IMG/VR virus record: IMGVR_UViG_3300020469_000184
Location: 1-29,233 of that record
Length of the DNA stretch: 29,233 nucleotides
Strand: one strand, 5' to 3'
From: a virus
The notes below the pieces were generated by a model. It was given only the letters and a program-made list of their open reading frames with translations. It was not told the DNA's origin and made no database searches. The translations under genes and the position numbers were made by a program. Shown here piece by piece: positions 22,640 through 29,233 of this stretch. How positions within the stretch are numbered: the first letter of the stretch is position 1; every line of letters begins with the position of its first letter.

Positions 22640-23725
22640 ATGTCAAATAAAATAATTAATACCCCTAATTTATTAGCTTCAAAATTTGGGGTAGTGCCTT
22701 CTTTAGATCCAACCCCTCCTTCAACATCTAAAGTTAAGTATGAAAGTGTTACTGATGAAGGAATAAAAACACAAAAATTATCAGAAACTACCCCTCAACC
22801 TGCTAAAAATCAACCTTTACCTTCTTCTCCAACACCAACTCCATTAACCCCAACACCAGAAAGTGATTATAGTGGGGATTATGTATACGAAACAAGACCT
22901 AATAAATATAAATTTACTAATGGGAATTATAATCGTAAAAGTAGAAAAGATAAAAAAAGGTCTTTATCAAGTGTGCAAGCTATAGTATTACACCACACAG
23001 CTATGCCTTCATTTAAAGATAAATGTAAAAAAATATTTGATACATCATTTAAGGGAAGTTATAAATCTTCTCATGCTGTTATGGATGGAAATGGGCATAT
23101 AGAATATATGATTCCTATTGAATATGTAGCTAATACCCAAGGTATTATTTATACAGATAAATATCCTAATGCAAATCCTAAGGGAATTTCAATAGAAATT
23201 CAAAATTTAGGTTGGGTAACAAAACAGGATAAAAAACAGGGAATCCAATATTATGGAAGAGGCACTGGTATAAGAAAAAATGCACTTTCTGAAGATGAAG
23301 TTTCTCGAGTTTACGACTATGATTTAAATGTAATAAAAGGTAAAAAATATAAAGGACAAAGATATTTTGAAGAATATAGTTTAGCTCAAACTGAAGCTTT
23401 AGCCCAATGGATAAAAGAAATGTTAAAGTCAACAGGTATAAATTGGAAATTTACTAAAGAAACGTATAAACAAATGTTTCCAAATAAGCAAAAATCAGAA
23501 TTACCATTAAAACATTTAGTTGAAAAAAACATCCTTTTTGTAGCTTTTAAAAAATCAAGTAAGGGCTCTATTTTAGGAAGAGGCAAATATGGAGGATGGG
23601 GAATTAGTGAAGATTTTTATAAAGGAGTAAGGGGAGTTTACACTCATTGTTCCATAACTCAAGATAAAATAGATATAGGACCTACGTATAATATAATAAA
23701 AATGTTAAAAACCCACTTTTCATAA
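22640..23725 (+). CDS. Virion-associated N-acetylmuramoyl-L-alanine amidase
   Basis: A 361-aa protein with a C-terminal amidase_2 (PGRP/T7-lysozyme) domain that would cut the amide between MurNAc and L-Ala during entry. Seen are AIVLHHTAMP (H118, H119), SSHAVMDGNGHIEYMIP (142-159), GISIEIQNLG (182-191) and THCSITQDKIDIGP, with H336 and D345 as likely zinc ligands with one of the N-terminal histidines, and K343 near the site. The first 110 residues are a Pro/Thr/Ser-rich linker with KFGVVPSLD near residue 15. No signal peptide or holin neighbour is present; with baseplate genes on both sides it is more likely a tail lysin replacing T4 gp5 lysozyme than a release endolysin. It overlaps the next gene by one base (TAATG). 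Confidence 0.88.
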   Translation: MSNKIINTPNLLASKFGVVPSLDPTPPSTSKVKYESVTDEGIKTQKLSETTPQPAKNQPLPSSPTPTPLTPTPESDYSGDYVYETRPNKYKFTNGNYNRKSRKDKKRSLSSVQAIVLHHTAMPSFKDKCKKIFDTSFKGSYKSSHAVMDGNGHIEYMIPIEYVANTQGIIYTDKYPNANPKGISIEIQNLGWVTKQDKKQGIQYYGRGTGIRKNALSEDEVSRVYDYDLNVIKGKKYKGQRYFEEYSLAQTEALAQWIKEMLKSTGINWKFTKETYKQMFPNKQKSELPLKHLVEKNILFVAFKKSSKGSILGRGKYGGWGISEDFYKGVRGVYTHCSITQDKIDIGPTYNIIKMLKTHFS

Positions 23726-24642
23726 TGTATTATCCTAAATCCCAAATAAAAACAGATTTATATACCAATGGGAATGAGTATTCTATTAAGGGGTCACAAA
23801 CTTCTTATGTTGGGTATTATTGGAAAACTTCTCAAAATAAATTTTATTCTGGAAAAACACCCAACAGTGGAGATAATCTACAGCTAATACCTTTATATGA
23901 TATGGTTAACGCTGATGAAAATGATTTCTCAATTCCATTAGAAGGTTTTTCTAACAAAATAGAAAGTATCATAACCATAGATGAAAATGGAATGGGAGAC
24001 ACGGACCCAACATATAATTTTAAAGGAGAATTAAGAAATGAATTTATTTCAATGCAGTATGAAAATGTAAAATCTTTTAATACTAAAAATGGAAGATCAA
24101 CACCAGAGTATTATAGAACTTTACCTACCCAACCTTCAGAAAAATATACAAGGTATTTTGCTAAACAAAATAATGCTCCTATTTTTATAGAAACTTCGAA
24201 AGAAACTTTTAGTAAATTTTCATCCAAAGATCCTAATGTTGCTTTAGATTTGTATTCTTGTTTATCTTTATCTTGGTCACGTCAAGAAAATGCAATATCA
24301 ATTAACAAAACCACAGTATCAAAAATTGAAAAGCAAAATAATTGGTATGGTTTTTACAATTACTTTAAAGGAAAATTTGATGATAGCGAACCTACATTTG
24401 ATAGTTTATACACAAATGGTGGAGAATTTTTACTTCCTAACAGAACTAATTATATAGGATATTATCATTTTATGCCTAACGGAACGGCTATGACAGGAAA
24501 AAATCATAGCGATGGGGATGAAATAACCCTAATTTCTATAAATAACCAACCTTCATCAACACAGCCTACAACTTCATCACCGTCAACACAAATACCTTCT
24601 TTAAACATTAGTAGAGGATCTTCAGGTGGAGGTGGATATTAA
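23725..24642 (+). CDS. Tail-associated protein with duplicated YTNG..YxGYY module
   Basis: A 305-aa protein. The same unit occurs at both ends: DLYTNGNEYSIKGSQTSYVGYY (residues 11-32; key residues Y13, N15, G16, Y28, G30, Y31) and SLYTNGGEF...NYIGYYHF (from about 227), each followed by a G.x.SGD or SDGDE turn and a short hydrophobic strand. The middle is unfamiliar and polar. The Ser/Thr/Pro-rich C-terminus ends in RGSSGGGGY, like the SGGSSGY end of the gp53-like protein. It is translationally coupled to the amidase. It is probably a baseplate or lysin partner; enzymatic motifs are not seen. The family name is not known to me. Confidence 0.6.
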   Translation: MYYPKSQIKTDLYTNGNEYSIKGSQTSYVGYYWKTSQNKFYSGKTPNSGDNLQLIPLYDMVNADENDFSIPLEGFSNKIESIITIDENGMGDTDPTYNFKGELRNEFISMQYENVKSFNTKNGRSTPEYYRTLPTQPSEKYTRYFAKQNNAPIFIETSKETFSKFSSKDPNVALDLYSCLSLSWSRQENAISINKTTVSKIEKQNNWYGFYNYFKGKFDDSEPTFDSLYTNGGEFLLPNRTNYIGYYHFMPNGTAMTGKNHSDGDEITLISINNQPSSTQPTTSSPSTQIPSLNISRGSSGGGGY

Positions 24643-24666
24643 AAATACTATTCGTATATTTAGTCA

Positions 24667-25929
24667 TTGTTTTGGCTAATTGAAAATACAGACCAATTAA
24701 AGGATTTTTACAATAAAGGTTATAAAGAAGCTTATATAGAAGTTATACCATATTCTTATAAAACACATCCTGTAACTAATAAAGTATCCTTAATATATGT
24801 ACATCCTGTAGATGCACATAAGGGTTATATTATATCCATAAATCATAGTGAATCTATGCCTTTAAATGTTGGGTATATTAACGAATTAATTAATAGTTAT
24901 AATAAATTATATGTTTGGGGTAAAAAAGAATTTTTACACTATTTTATACATAAAAATATAATAGATATTTCTTTAATATCCCCAGAATATGAAATGGAAA
25001 CTACTAAAGCTCACCAAATTTTACAACAAAGAGCTAAAAATAAATTAGATATTAATAGGATAGTTCCTATAGTTAAACATTATGAGGCGTGTGAAAAAAA
25101 TTACAATAATTTAAAACAATTTTTTAATGAACCAGTCAACAAATTTTACAACAACAGAGTACCATTGGTATTCAACTCCATCGAAAGGAGTGGAATACGA
25201 GTTAATAGAGAACTCTTCAAACAATACTTCGATAAAGATTGGGGAGATAAAGTTTACACACAATATAATTATAGAACAACCACAACAAGGCCCTCAAATA
25301 GGTTCGGGGGGGTCAATTTTGCGGCACTAAATAAAGAAAATGGAACAAGAAAAACATTCATTCCTGAAAATGATAGATTGGTTGAAATTGACATTTCAGC
25401 TTATCACCCTACTCTCGCTAGCTCCCTTATTCATTATAACTTTGGTGATGACGATATTCATAGATCATTTGCGCGATTATATAACGTTGACTATAAAAAA
25501 GCGAAAGAGTTAACATTTAAACAGCTTTATGGGGGTGTTTTTAAACAATACCAGCATTTAGAATTCTTTCAAAAAATCCAAGCTTATGTAGACAAAATAT
25601 GGAACCAATTCCAAAATGAAGGTTTTATAGAATGTCCTATATCAAACTATAGGTTTGAACGAGACAAATTAGATAATATGAATCCACAAAAATTATTTAA
25701 TTATCTATTACAGAATTTGGAAACTTCAACAAATGTTTGTATATTATGGGAAATGATTAAGTTACTAAGGGATAAAAAAACAAAACTAATCCTTTATACT
25801 TATGATGCGTTTTTGTTAGATGTACATAAGGGAGAGAAAGAAGTTATAAAAACAATATTTAAAATATTTGAAAAATTTAAATTAAAGATAAAGATTAAAC
25901 ATGGAGACAGTTATGATTTTACAGAATAA
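24667..25929 (+). CDS. Compact DNA polymerase, family A
   Basis: A 420-aa protein with a complete family A palm. SGIRVN (175-180) opens the polymerase region. TTTTRPSNRFGGVNFAALN (204-222) and RKTFIPE match the 'T.TGRlss..pNlQniP' segment. Motif A is VEIDISAYHP (D242). Motif B (O-helix) is KELTFKQLYGG (K280, F284, Y288, G289). The NYLLQNLETSTN stretch holds the usual Gln. Motif C is LYTYDAFLLD (D380). The first 170 residues resemble a reduced 3'-5' exonuclease fold (SLIYVHPVDAHKGYIISINH) but lack the catalytic DxE acids. It is smaller than Klenow (605 aa), with short fingers and thumb. The start is TTG at 24667 after an in-frame stop at 24661; T4 itself uses a family B polymerase. It probably acts in genome replication. 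Confidence 0.85.
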   Translation: MFWLIENTDQLKDFYNKGYKEAYIEVIPYSYKTHPVTNKVSLIYVHPVDAHKGYIISINHSESMPLNVGYINELINSYNKLYVWGKKEFLHYFIHKNIIDISLISPEYEMETTKAHQILQQRAKNKLDINRIVPIVKHYEACEKNYNNLKQFFNEPVNKFYNNRVPLVFNSIERSGIRVNRELFKQYFDKDWGDKVYTQYNYRTTTTRPSNRFGGVNFAALNKENGTRKTFIPENDRLVEIDISAYHPTLASSLIHYNFGDDDIHRSFARLYNVDYKKAKELTFKQLYGGVFKQYQHLEFFQKIQAYVDKIWNQFQNEGFIECPISNYRFERDKLDNMNPQKLFNYLLQNLETSTNVCILWEMIKLLRDKKTKLILYTYDAFLLDVHKGEKEVIKTIFKIFEKFKLKIKIKHGDSYDFTE

Positions 25930-26371
25930 ATTCAGTATGTATGAAATGAATTACGACTTTGAAAGTCCATATAATACTGAAGATTTGAATAATAAACTTT
26001 TTTGCACCTTTACTAATTTAAGTGAACTAGATGGGTTAGTAGAAACCCTTTCTTCTAAGTACTCTATAATGTATAACAAAATATTTGCGTTGTACATTAA
26101 AAGCAGTGATGAATATGTTCTGACTTATAATGTGGACCAAGGTAACGTAAGTGAAATTCCCGATAATACAATATTAGTACATAGAAAAAAAGAAACAAAT
26201 ACTCTATATACTATAAACGCCTTAAACGAGCTAATCAAAAGCCTAAACGGAGGGGTAGTAGATACTAAATTTCCTATAAATTGGAAACACTACAGAAACT
26301 GTATACTATTAACCCAACACAATGAGTTAAAACAACTCAACACCAAAATTCACAAAATAATCGAACTATAA
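25901..26371 (+). CDS. Hypothetical protein coupled to the polymerase
   Basis: A 156-aa reading frame that overlaps the polymerase end by 29 nt. Other ATGs at 25913 and 25937 would give shorter forms; MYEMNYDFESPYNTEDL from 25937 is a plausible true start, just after the polymerase stop. Residues from about 35 look like an alpha/beta domain (LFCTFTNLSELDGLVETLSS, FALYIKSSDEYVLTYNVDQG), followed by a basic, Asn-rich C-terminal helix. No catalytic or metal-binding motif is visible. It lies between polymerase and gp32, so a replication accessory role is possible, but nothing in the sequence proves it. Confidence 0.6.
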   Translation: METVMILQNKFSMYEMNYDFESPYNTEDLNNKLFCTFTNLSELDGLVETLSSKYSIMYNKIFALYIKSSDEYVLTYNVDQGNVSEIPDNTILVHRKKETNTLYTINALNELIKSLNGGVVDTKFPINWKHYRNCILLTQHNELKQLNTKIHKIIEL

Positions 26372-26388
26372 TTTGGATCCCAAATTTT
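26370..26388 (+). other. Short hairpin before gene 32
   Basis: AATTTGG pairs with CCAAATT around a 3-nt loop, followed by TT. It is a weak terminator or processing signal between the hypothetical gene and gp32. Confidence 0.4.
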
Positions 26389-26433
26389 AAGTTTGTATAT
26401 TCATGTCGAAATTTTTAAAAAACAGTTATAATT

Positions 26434-27264
26434 ATGGATTTAAACAAAATCAAAAGTCGTTTGGACAACCTAAATCAGGCTGCCAAACCAAAAAACACAG
26501 AAAAGAAAGATTACACACTAATCTACTGGAAACCAAAAGCAGAAGGAAAATACCAAATCAGGTTTGTACCTTCACAAATCAACAAAGACACCCCATTTCA
26601 GGAAGTTTTCATGCATTATGGAGTTGGAAAATTCCCAATAGTAGCATTAACAAACTGGGGAGAAGATGATCCAATAGTTGAATTTTCTAAAAAACTAAGA
26701 AAATCATCTGAATCAGAAAATTGGAGACTAGCAAAACAACTAGATCCCAAAATGAGAGTATTTGCTCCTGTTATTGTTAGAGGTGAAGAAGATAAAGGTG
26801 TTAGATTATTCGAATTTAGTAAAACCATTTACATGGAATTATTATCAATTGCAGATGATGAGGATTATGGTGATTTTACAGACATTAATCAGGGATTTGA
26901 CTTTGTAGTTAACGCTTCTAAAGTACAAGATAGACCTGGATTTGCTCTTAGCTTAAGACCAAAACCAAAACAAACACCACTTAGTTCAGATGCTTCTCAA
27001 ATCACAACTTGGTTGGAAAATCAACCAATTTTATTAGAGGAAAGATATAAGTATACTTACGACAAACTAAAAGAAGAATTACAAACATTTATATCTGGAG
27101 GTGAAGAAAAAGAAGATACTATAGTATCAGAACCGGCTGTAGCATTCGAATCAGAAACACCAGCTAAAGAAGAAAAAAAATTCACACTATCAACTCAAGG
27201 TACGCCTAAGAAAGTAAAATCAGAGGAATTTGATTCACTTTTTGAGGATGATTTACCATTTTAA
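26434..27264 (+). CDS. 32: Single-stranded DNA-binding protein, T4 gp32-like
   Basis: A 276-aa ssDNA-binding protein for replication and recombination. The N-terminus, MDLNKIKSRLDNLNQAA, is basic, as in gp32. The core contains YTLIYWKPKAEGKYQIRFVP (28-47) and PFQEVFMHYGVGKFPIVAL, the gp32 'W.P..G.y.iRflP....P..e...H' pattern. Unlike T4 gp32 (301 aa) it contains no cysteine, so the T4 zinc site is absent. The C-terminus is acidic and ends FDSLFEDDLPF, which resembles the DDIPF tip of bacterial SSB that docks partner proteins. It sits 10 nt before uvsX, its functional partner in T4. No Shine-Dalgarno or TATTTATAA lies upstream. Confidence 0.93.
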   Translation: MDLNKIKSRLDNLNQAAKPKNTEKKDYTLIYWKPKAEGKYQIRFVPSQINKDTPFQEVFMHYGVGKFPIVALTNWGEDDPIVEFSKKLRKSSESENWRLAKQLDPKMRVFAPVIVRGEEDKGVRLFEFSKTIYMELLSIADDEDYGDFTDINQGFDFVVNASKVQDRPGFALSLRPKPKQTPLSSDASQITTWLENQPILLEERYKYTYDKLKEELQTFISGGEEKEDTIVSEPAVAFESETPAKEEKKFTLSTQGTPKKVKSEEFDSLFEDDLPF

Positions 27265-27274
27265 TTAGATTTAT

Positions 27275-28351
27275 ATGCCTAGAGTAAAAAAATCACTATC
27301 GGAGGCAGTCTCCAAAGAAATAAGATCTAAGTTTGATTTAAGTTCCTTCAAAGAAAAGAAGGGACTTAAACAAAATGTTAAATTTAAAGACCAAGAATGG
27401 ATTCCATTATCATCGGCATTTCAAGATGTTACATCAATACCAGGTATTCCTACAGGACATATTGTTTTACTTAGAGGTCACTCTGACACAGGTAAAACAA
27501 CTGCATTATTAGAAGCAGCAGTATCAGCTCAAAAGAGAAGTATACTACCTGTTTTCATTATTACAGAGATGAAATGGAACTGGGAACATGCTAAACAAAT
27601 GGGATTACAAGTTGATGAAGTAGTAGATGAAGAAACCGGAGAAATTACAAATTATGAAGGTGAATTTATTTATGCTGATAGAGAAACTATCCATAGTATA
27701 GAAGATGTTGCTAAATTTATTTTAGATTTAATGGATGAGCAAAAGAGAGGTAACTTACCATATGATTTATTATTTTTATGGGATTCAATTGGTTCAGTAC
27801 CTTGTGAAATGTCTATTAAATCAAATAAAAACAACAATGAATGGAATGCGGGTGCAATGTCTACTCAATTTGGAAATAGTGTTAATCAAAGAATTACATT
27901 ATCAAGAAAAGAATCATCTGAATATACCAATACATTAGTTTGTATTAATAAAGTATGGACAGCAAAAGCAGAATCACCAATGGGTAAACCTAAATTAATG
28001 AATAAAGGCGGGTTTGCTATGTGGTTTGATTCTACATTTGTAGTTACATTTGGTAATATTTCAAATGCTGGTACATCTAAGATTAAAGCAATTAAAGATG
28101 GTAAGCAAGTAGAGTTTGCTAAAAGAGTTAATCTACAAATTGATAAAAATCATATTAATGGAGTTACTACAAGAGGTAAAATTGTAATGACACCTCATGG
28201 ATTTATTAATGACGACGATAAAGAATTAAAAGCCTATAAAAATGAAAATGCTAAAGCATGGCAAGACATTTTAGGTGGAACTGATTTTACAATTGTAGAA
28301 GAAGAGCAAGCATACAACGATATTACTACTTACACAGAAGAACCACAATAA
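27275..28351 (+). CDS. uvsX: Recombinase, UvsX/RecA family
   Basis: A 358-aa strand-exchange ATPase (T4 UvsX is 391 aa). Walker A is GHSDTGKTT (68-76); the catalytic Glu is likely E98 in FIITEMKW; Walker B is LLFLWDSIGS (165-174). MNKGGFAMWF (about 244-253) follows the usual UvsX layout near the DNA-binding loops, and the C-terminus is acidic (IVEEEQAYNDITTYTEEPQ). It would form filaments on gp32-coated ssDNA for recombination-dependent replication and repair. It follows gp32 by 10 nt and precedes the exonuclease by 4 nt, one operon. No insertion or intein is seen. Confidence 0.97.
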   Translation: MPRVKKSLSEAVSKEIRSKFDLSSFKEKKGLKQNVKFKDQEWIPLSSAFQDVTSIPGIPTGHIVLLRGHSDTGKTTALLEAAVSAQKRSILPVFIITEMKWNWEHAKQMGLQVDEVVDEETGEITNYEGEFIYADRETIHSIEDVAKFILDLMDEQKRGNLPYDLLFLWDSIGSVPCEMSIKSNKNNNEWNAGAMSTQFGNSVNQRITLSRKESSEYTNTLVCINKVWTAKAESPMGKPKLMNKGGFAMWFDSTFVVTFGNISNAGTSKIKAIKDGKQVEFAKRVNLQIDKNHINGVTTRGKIVMTPHGFINDDDKELKAYKNENAKAWQDILGGTDFTIVEEEQAYNDITTYTEEPQ

Positions 28352-28355
28352 AATT

Positions 28356-29233
28356 ATGGACAAGAAAAACTTACTTAAACTTCTCAATGATACTGAGGAG
28401 AATGATACCGGCTCATCTGAAGGTACAAGAACACTACTTATAGATGGTTTAAATTTATTTTTTAGAAATTTCGCTATGATGAATATGGTTAATCCAAGTG
28501 GTATTCACATAGGAGGTTTAGGTGGGTTTTTTCGTTCATTAGGTGCTGAAATTCGTAGAACACAACCTGATCAAGTTTACGTTGTATTTGATGGAGCAGG
28601 ATCCACTACTAATAGAAAAAATATATTATCAGAATATAAATCAGGTAGAGAAGATCAACGAGTTACCAATTGGGAAGTATTTGATTCTTTAGATGATGAG
28701 CATGATTCTAAAGTAGATCAAATTGTAAGAGTAATACATTATTTAAAAACACTACCCGTTAAAACTGTTATATTAGATAAGGTAGAAGCAGATGATATCA
28801 TAGCATATCTGTGTGATAAGTTACCAAACCACCCAAATGATAAATTATTCATAGTATCCAGCGATAAAGATTTTTTGCAGTTAGTAAACAAAAATGTTAT
28901 TGTTTATAGACCAATGGAGAAAAAATATTATACTGAGGAAGTATTTAAAGCTAAATATAAAATGTCTCCTCAAAATTTTATACTACATAAAACATTATTA
29001 GGAGATGCTTCGGATAAAATTAAAGGTGTTAAAGGTTTAGGTGAAAAAGGATTACTAAAAAAATTCCCTGAATTATCAGAACGTGACCTTACATTTGATG
29101 ATATATTTGAAATATGTGAGAAAAAATTTAAAGACCATGTTGTATATGCTCGTATAATACAAGGTGTAGATGATTTAGAAAAAAATTATAAAGTAATGGA
29201 TTTATCAAATCCTATGATGGATGAAAATGAAAA
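28356..29233 (+). CDS. rnh: 5'-3' exonuclease / RNase H, FEN family (3' end beyond window)
   Basis: The start ATG at 28356 is 4 nt after uvsX and the frame is open to the window end (292 complete codons plus two bases). The product removes RNA primers and 5' flaps, working with the polymerase. The metal-binding acids are visible: D30 in LLIDGLNL, D79 in VYVVFDGAG, E144/D146/D147 in VEADDIIAYL, D170 and D172 in SSDKDFLQL, and D217/D220 in LLGDASDKIKGVKGLGEKG, the last part of a helix-hairpin-helix. The N-terminal 24 residues are an extra polar extension. The layout fits T4 RNase H (305 aa), although it may equally be called a FEN-type exonuclease. About the last tens of residues are missing. 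Confidence 0.95.
   Translation, partial: MDKKNLLKLLNDTEENDTGSSEGTRTLLIDGLNLFFRNFAMMNMVNPSGIHIGGLGGFFRSLGAEIRRTQPDQVYVVFDGAGSTTNRKNILSEYKSGREDQRVTNWEVFDSLDDEHDSKVDQIVRVIHYLKTLPVKTVILDKVEADDIIAYLCDKLPNHPNDKLFIVSSDKDFLQLVNKNVIVYRPMEKKYYTEEVFKAKYKMSPQNFILHKTLLGDASDKIKGVKGLGEKGLLKKFPELSERDLTFDDIFEICEKKFKDHVVYARIIQGVDDLEKNYKVMDLSNPMMDENE

Noticed and set aside
25127-25330. 67-codon frame overlapping the polymerase
   Set aside because: The polymerase frame here carries family A motifs, and the alternative peptide has no features.
26388-26395. TAAGTTTG as a Bacteroidota -7 promoter (TAnnTTTG) for gene 32
   Set aside because: The -7 element matches, but the nearest TTTG upstream is only 12 nt away, too close for the usual -33 spacing, and TAnnTTTG is common by chance here.
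26403-26669. 88-codon frame overlapping the gp32 start
   Set aside because: It is out of frame with the clear gp32 gene, basic and without domain character; a shadow.
1-29233. tRNA genes, insertion sequences, integrase or attachment sites
   Set aside because: I looked for cloverleaf-like gaps, transposase motifs and terminal repeats; gaps are all under 200 bases and none show such features.

Overview
The window is about 29.2 kb of a T4-like (Straboviridae-type) contractile-tailed phage genome, strongly AT-rich, with every gene on the + strand. The evidence is a run of recognisable T4-type virion proteins: the major capsid protein gp23 (3' part), neck proteins gp13 and gp14, tail terminator gp15, sheath gp18, tube gp19, a gp26-type chaperone, a tape measure, a gp48-type tube cap, a gp53-type wedge and a hub. 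A replication block follows: a family A DNA polymerase, a gp32-type ssDNA-binding protein, a UvsX recombinase and a FEN-type 5'-3' exonuclease that runs off the end. Almost no gene start has a Shine-Dalgarno sequence; starts sit behind A-rich leaders. That and the AT content suggest a marine Bacteroidota (Flavobacteriia-like) host, which is inference.

Layout. 1-1143: capsid gene 23, then a terminator. 1247-4080: tightly packed neck and tail-completion genes 13-14-15. 4114-6148: a fibre-like protein built of nine-residue repeats, then a protein with a possible carbohydrate-binding module. 6303-9389: four Ala/Ser-rich, helix-predicted proteins; the third and fourth share an N-terminal domain, and the fourth has gained a laminin-G-like lectin domain. 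9562-10137: two small proteins. 10192-12434: sheath and tube. 12533-16363: tail-assembly chaperone pair, overlapping out of frame, then the tape measure. 16397-24642: baseplate, hub and lysin genes. 24667-29233: polymerase, a hypothetical protein, gp32, UvsX and exonuclease.

Regulation. Nine structural transcription starts are preceded by TATTTATA, usually TATTTATAA, which is nearly absent from coding sequence and from the replication block. It looks like this phage's late promoter. It is the reverse complement of the T4 late consensus TATAAATA. Several strong hairpin-plus-T-run terminators divide the structural region.

Points most worth following: the TATTTATAA element; the gp26-type/downstream ORF overlap, which has a perfect Shine-Dalgarno and a T7 run in a genome that otherwise lacks SDs; the compact family A polymerase with an apparently dead exonuclease domain; the repeat fibre; and the duplicated adhesin-like locus.
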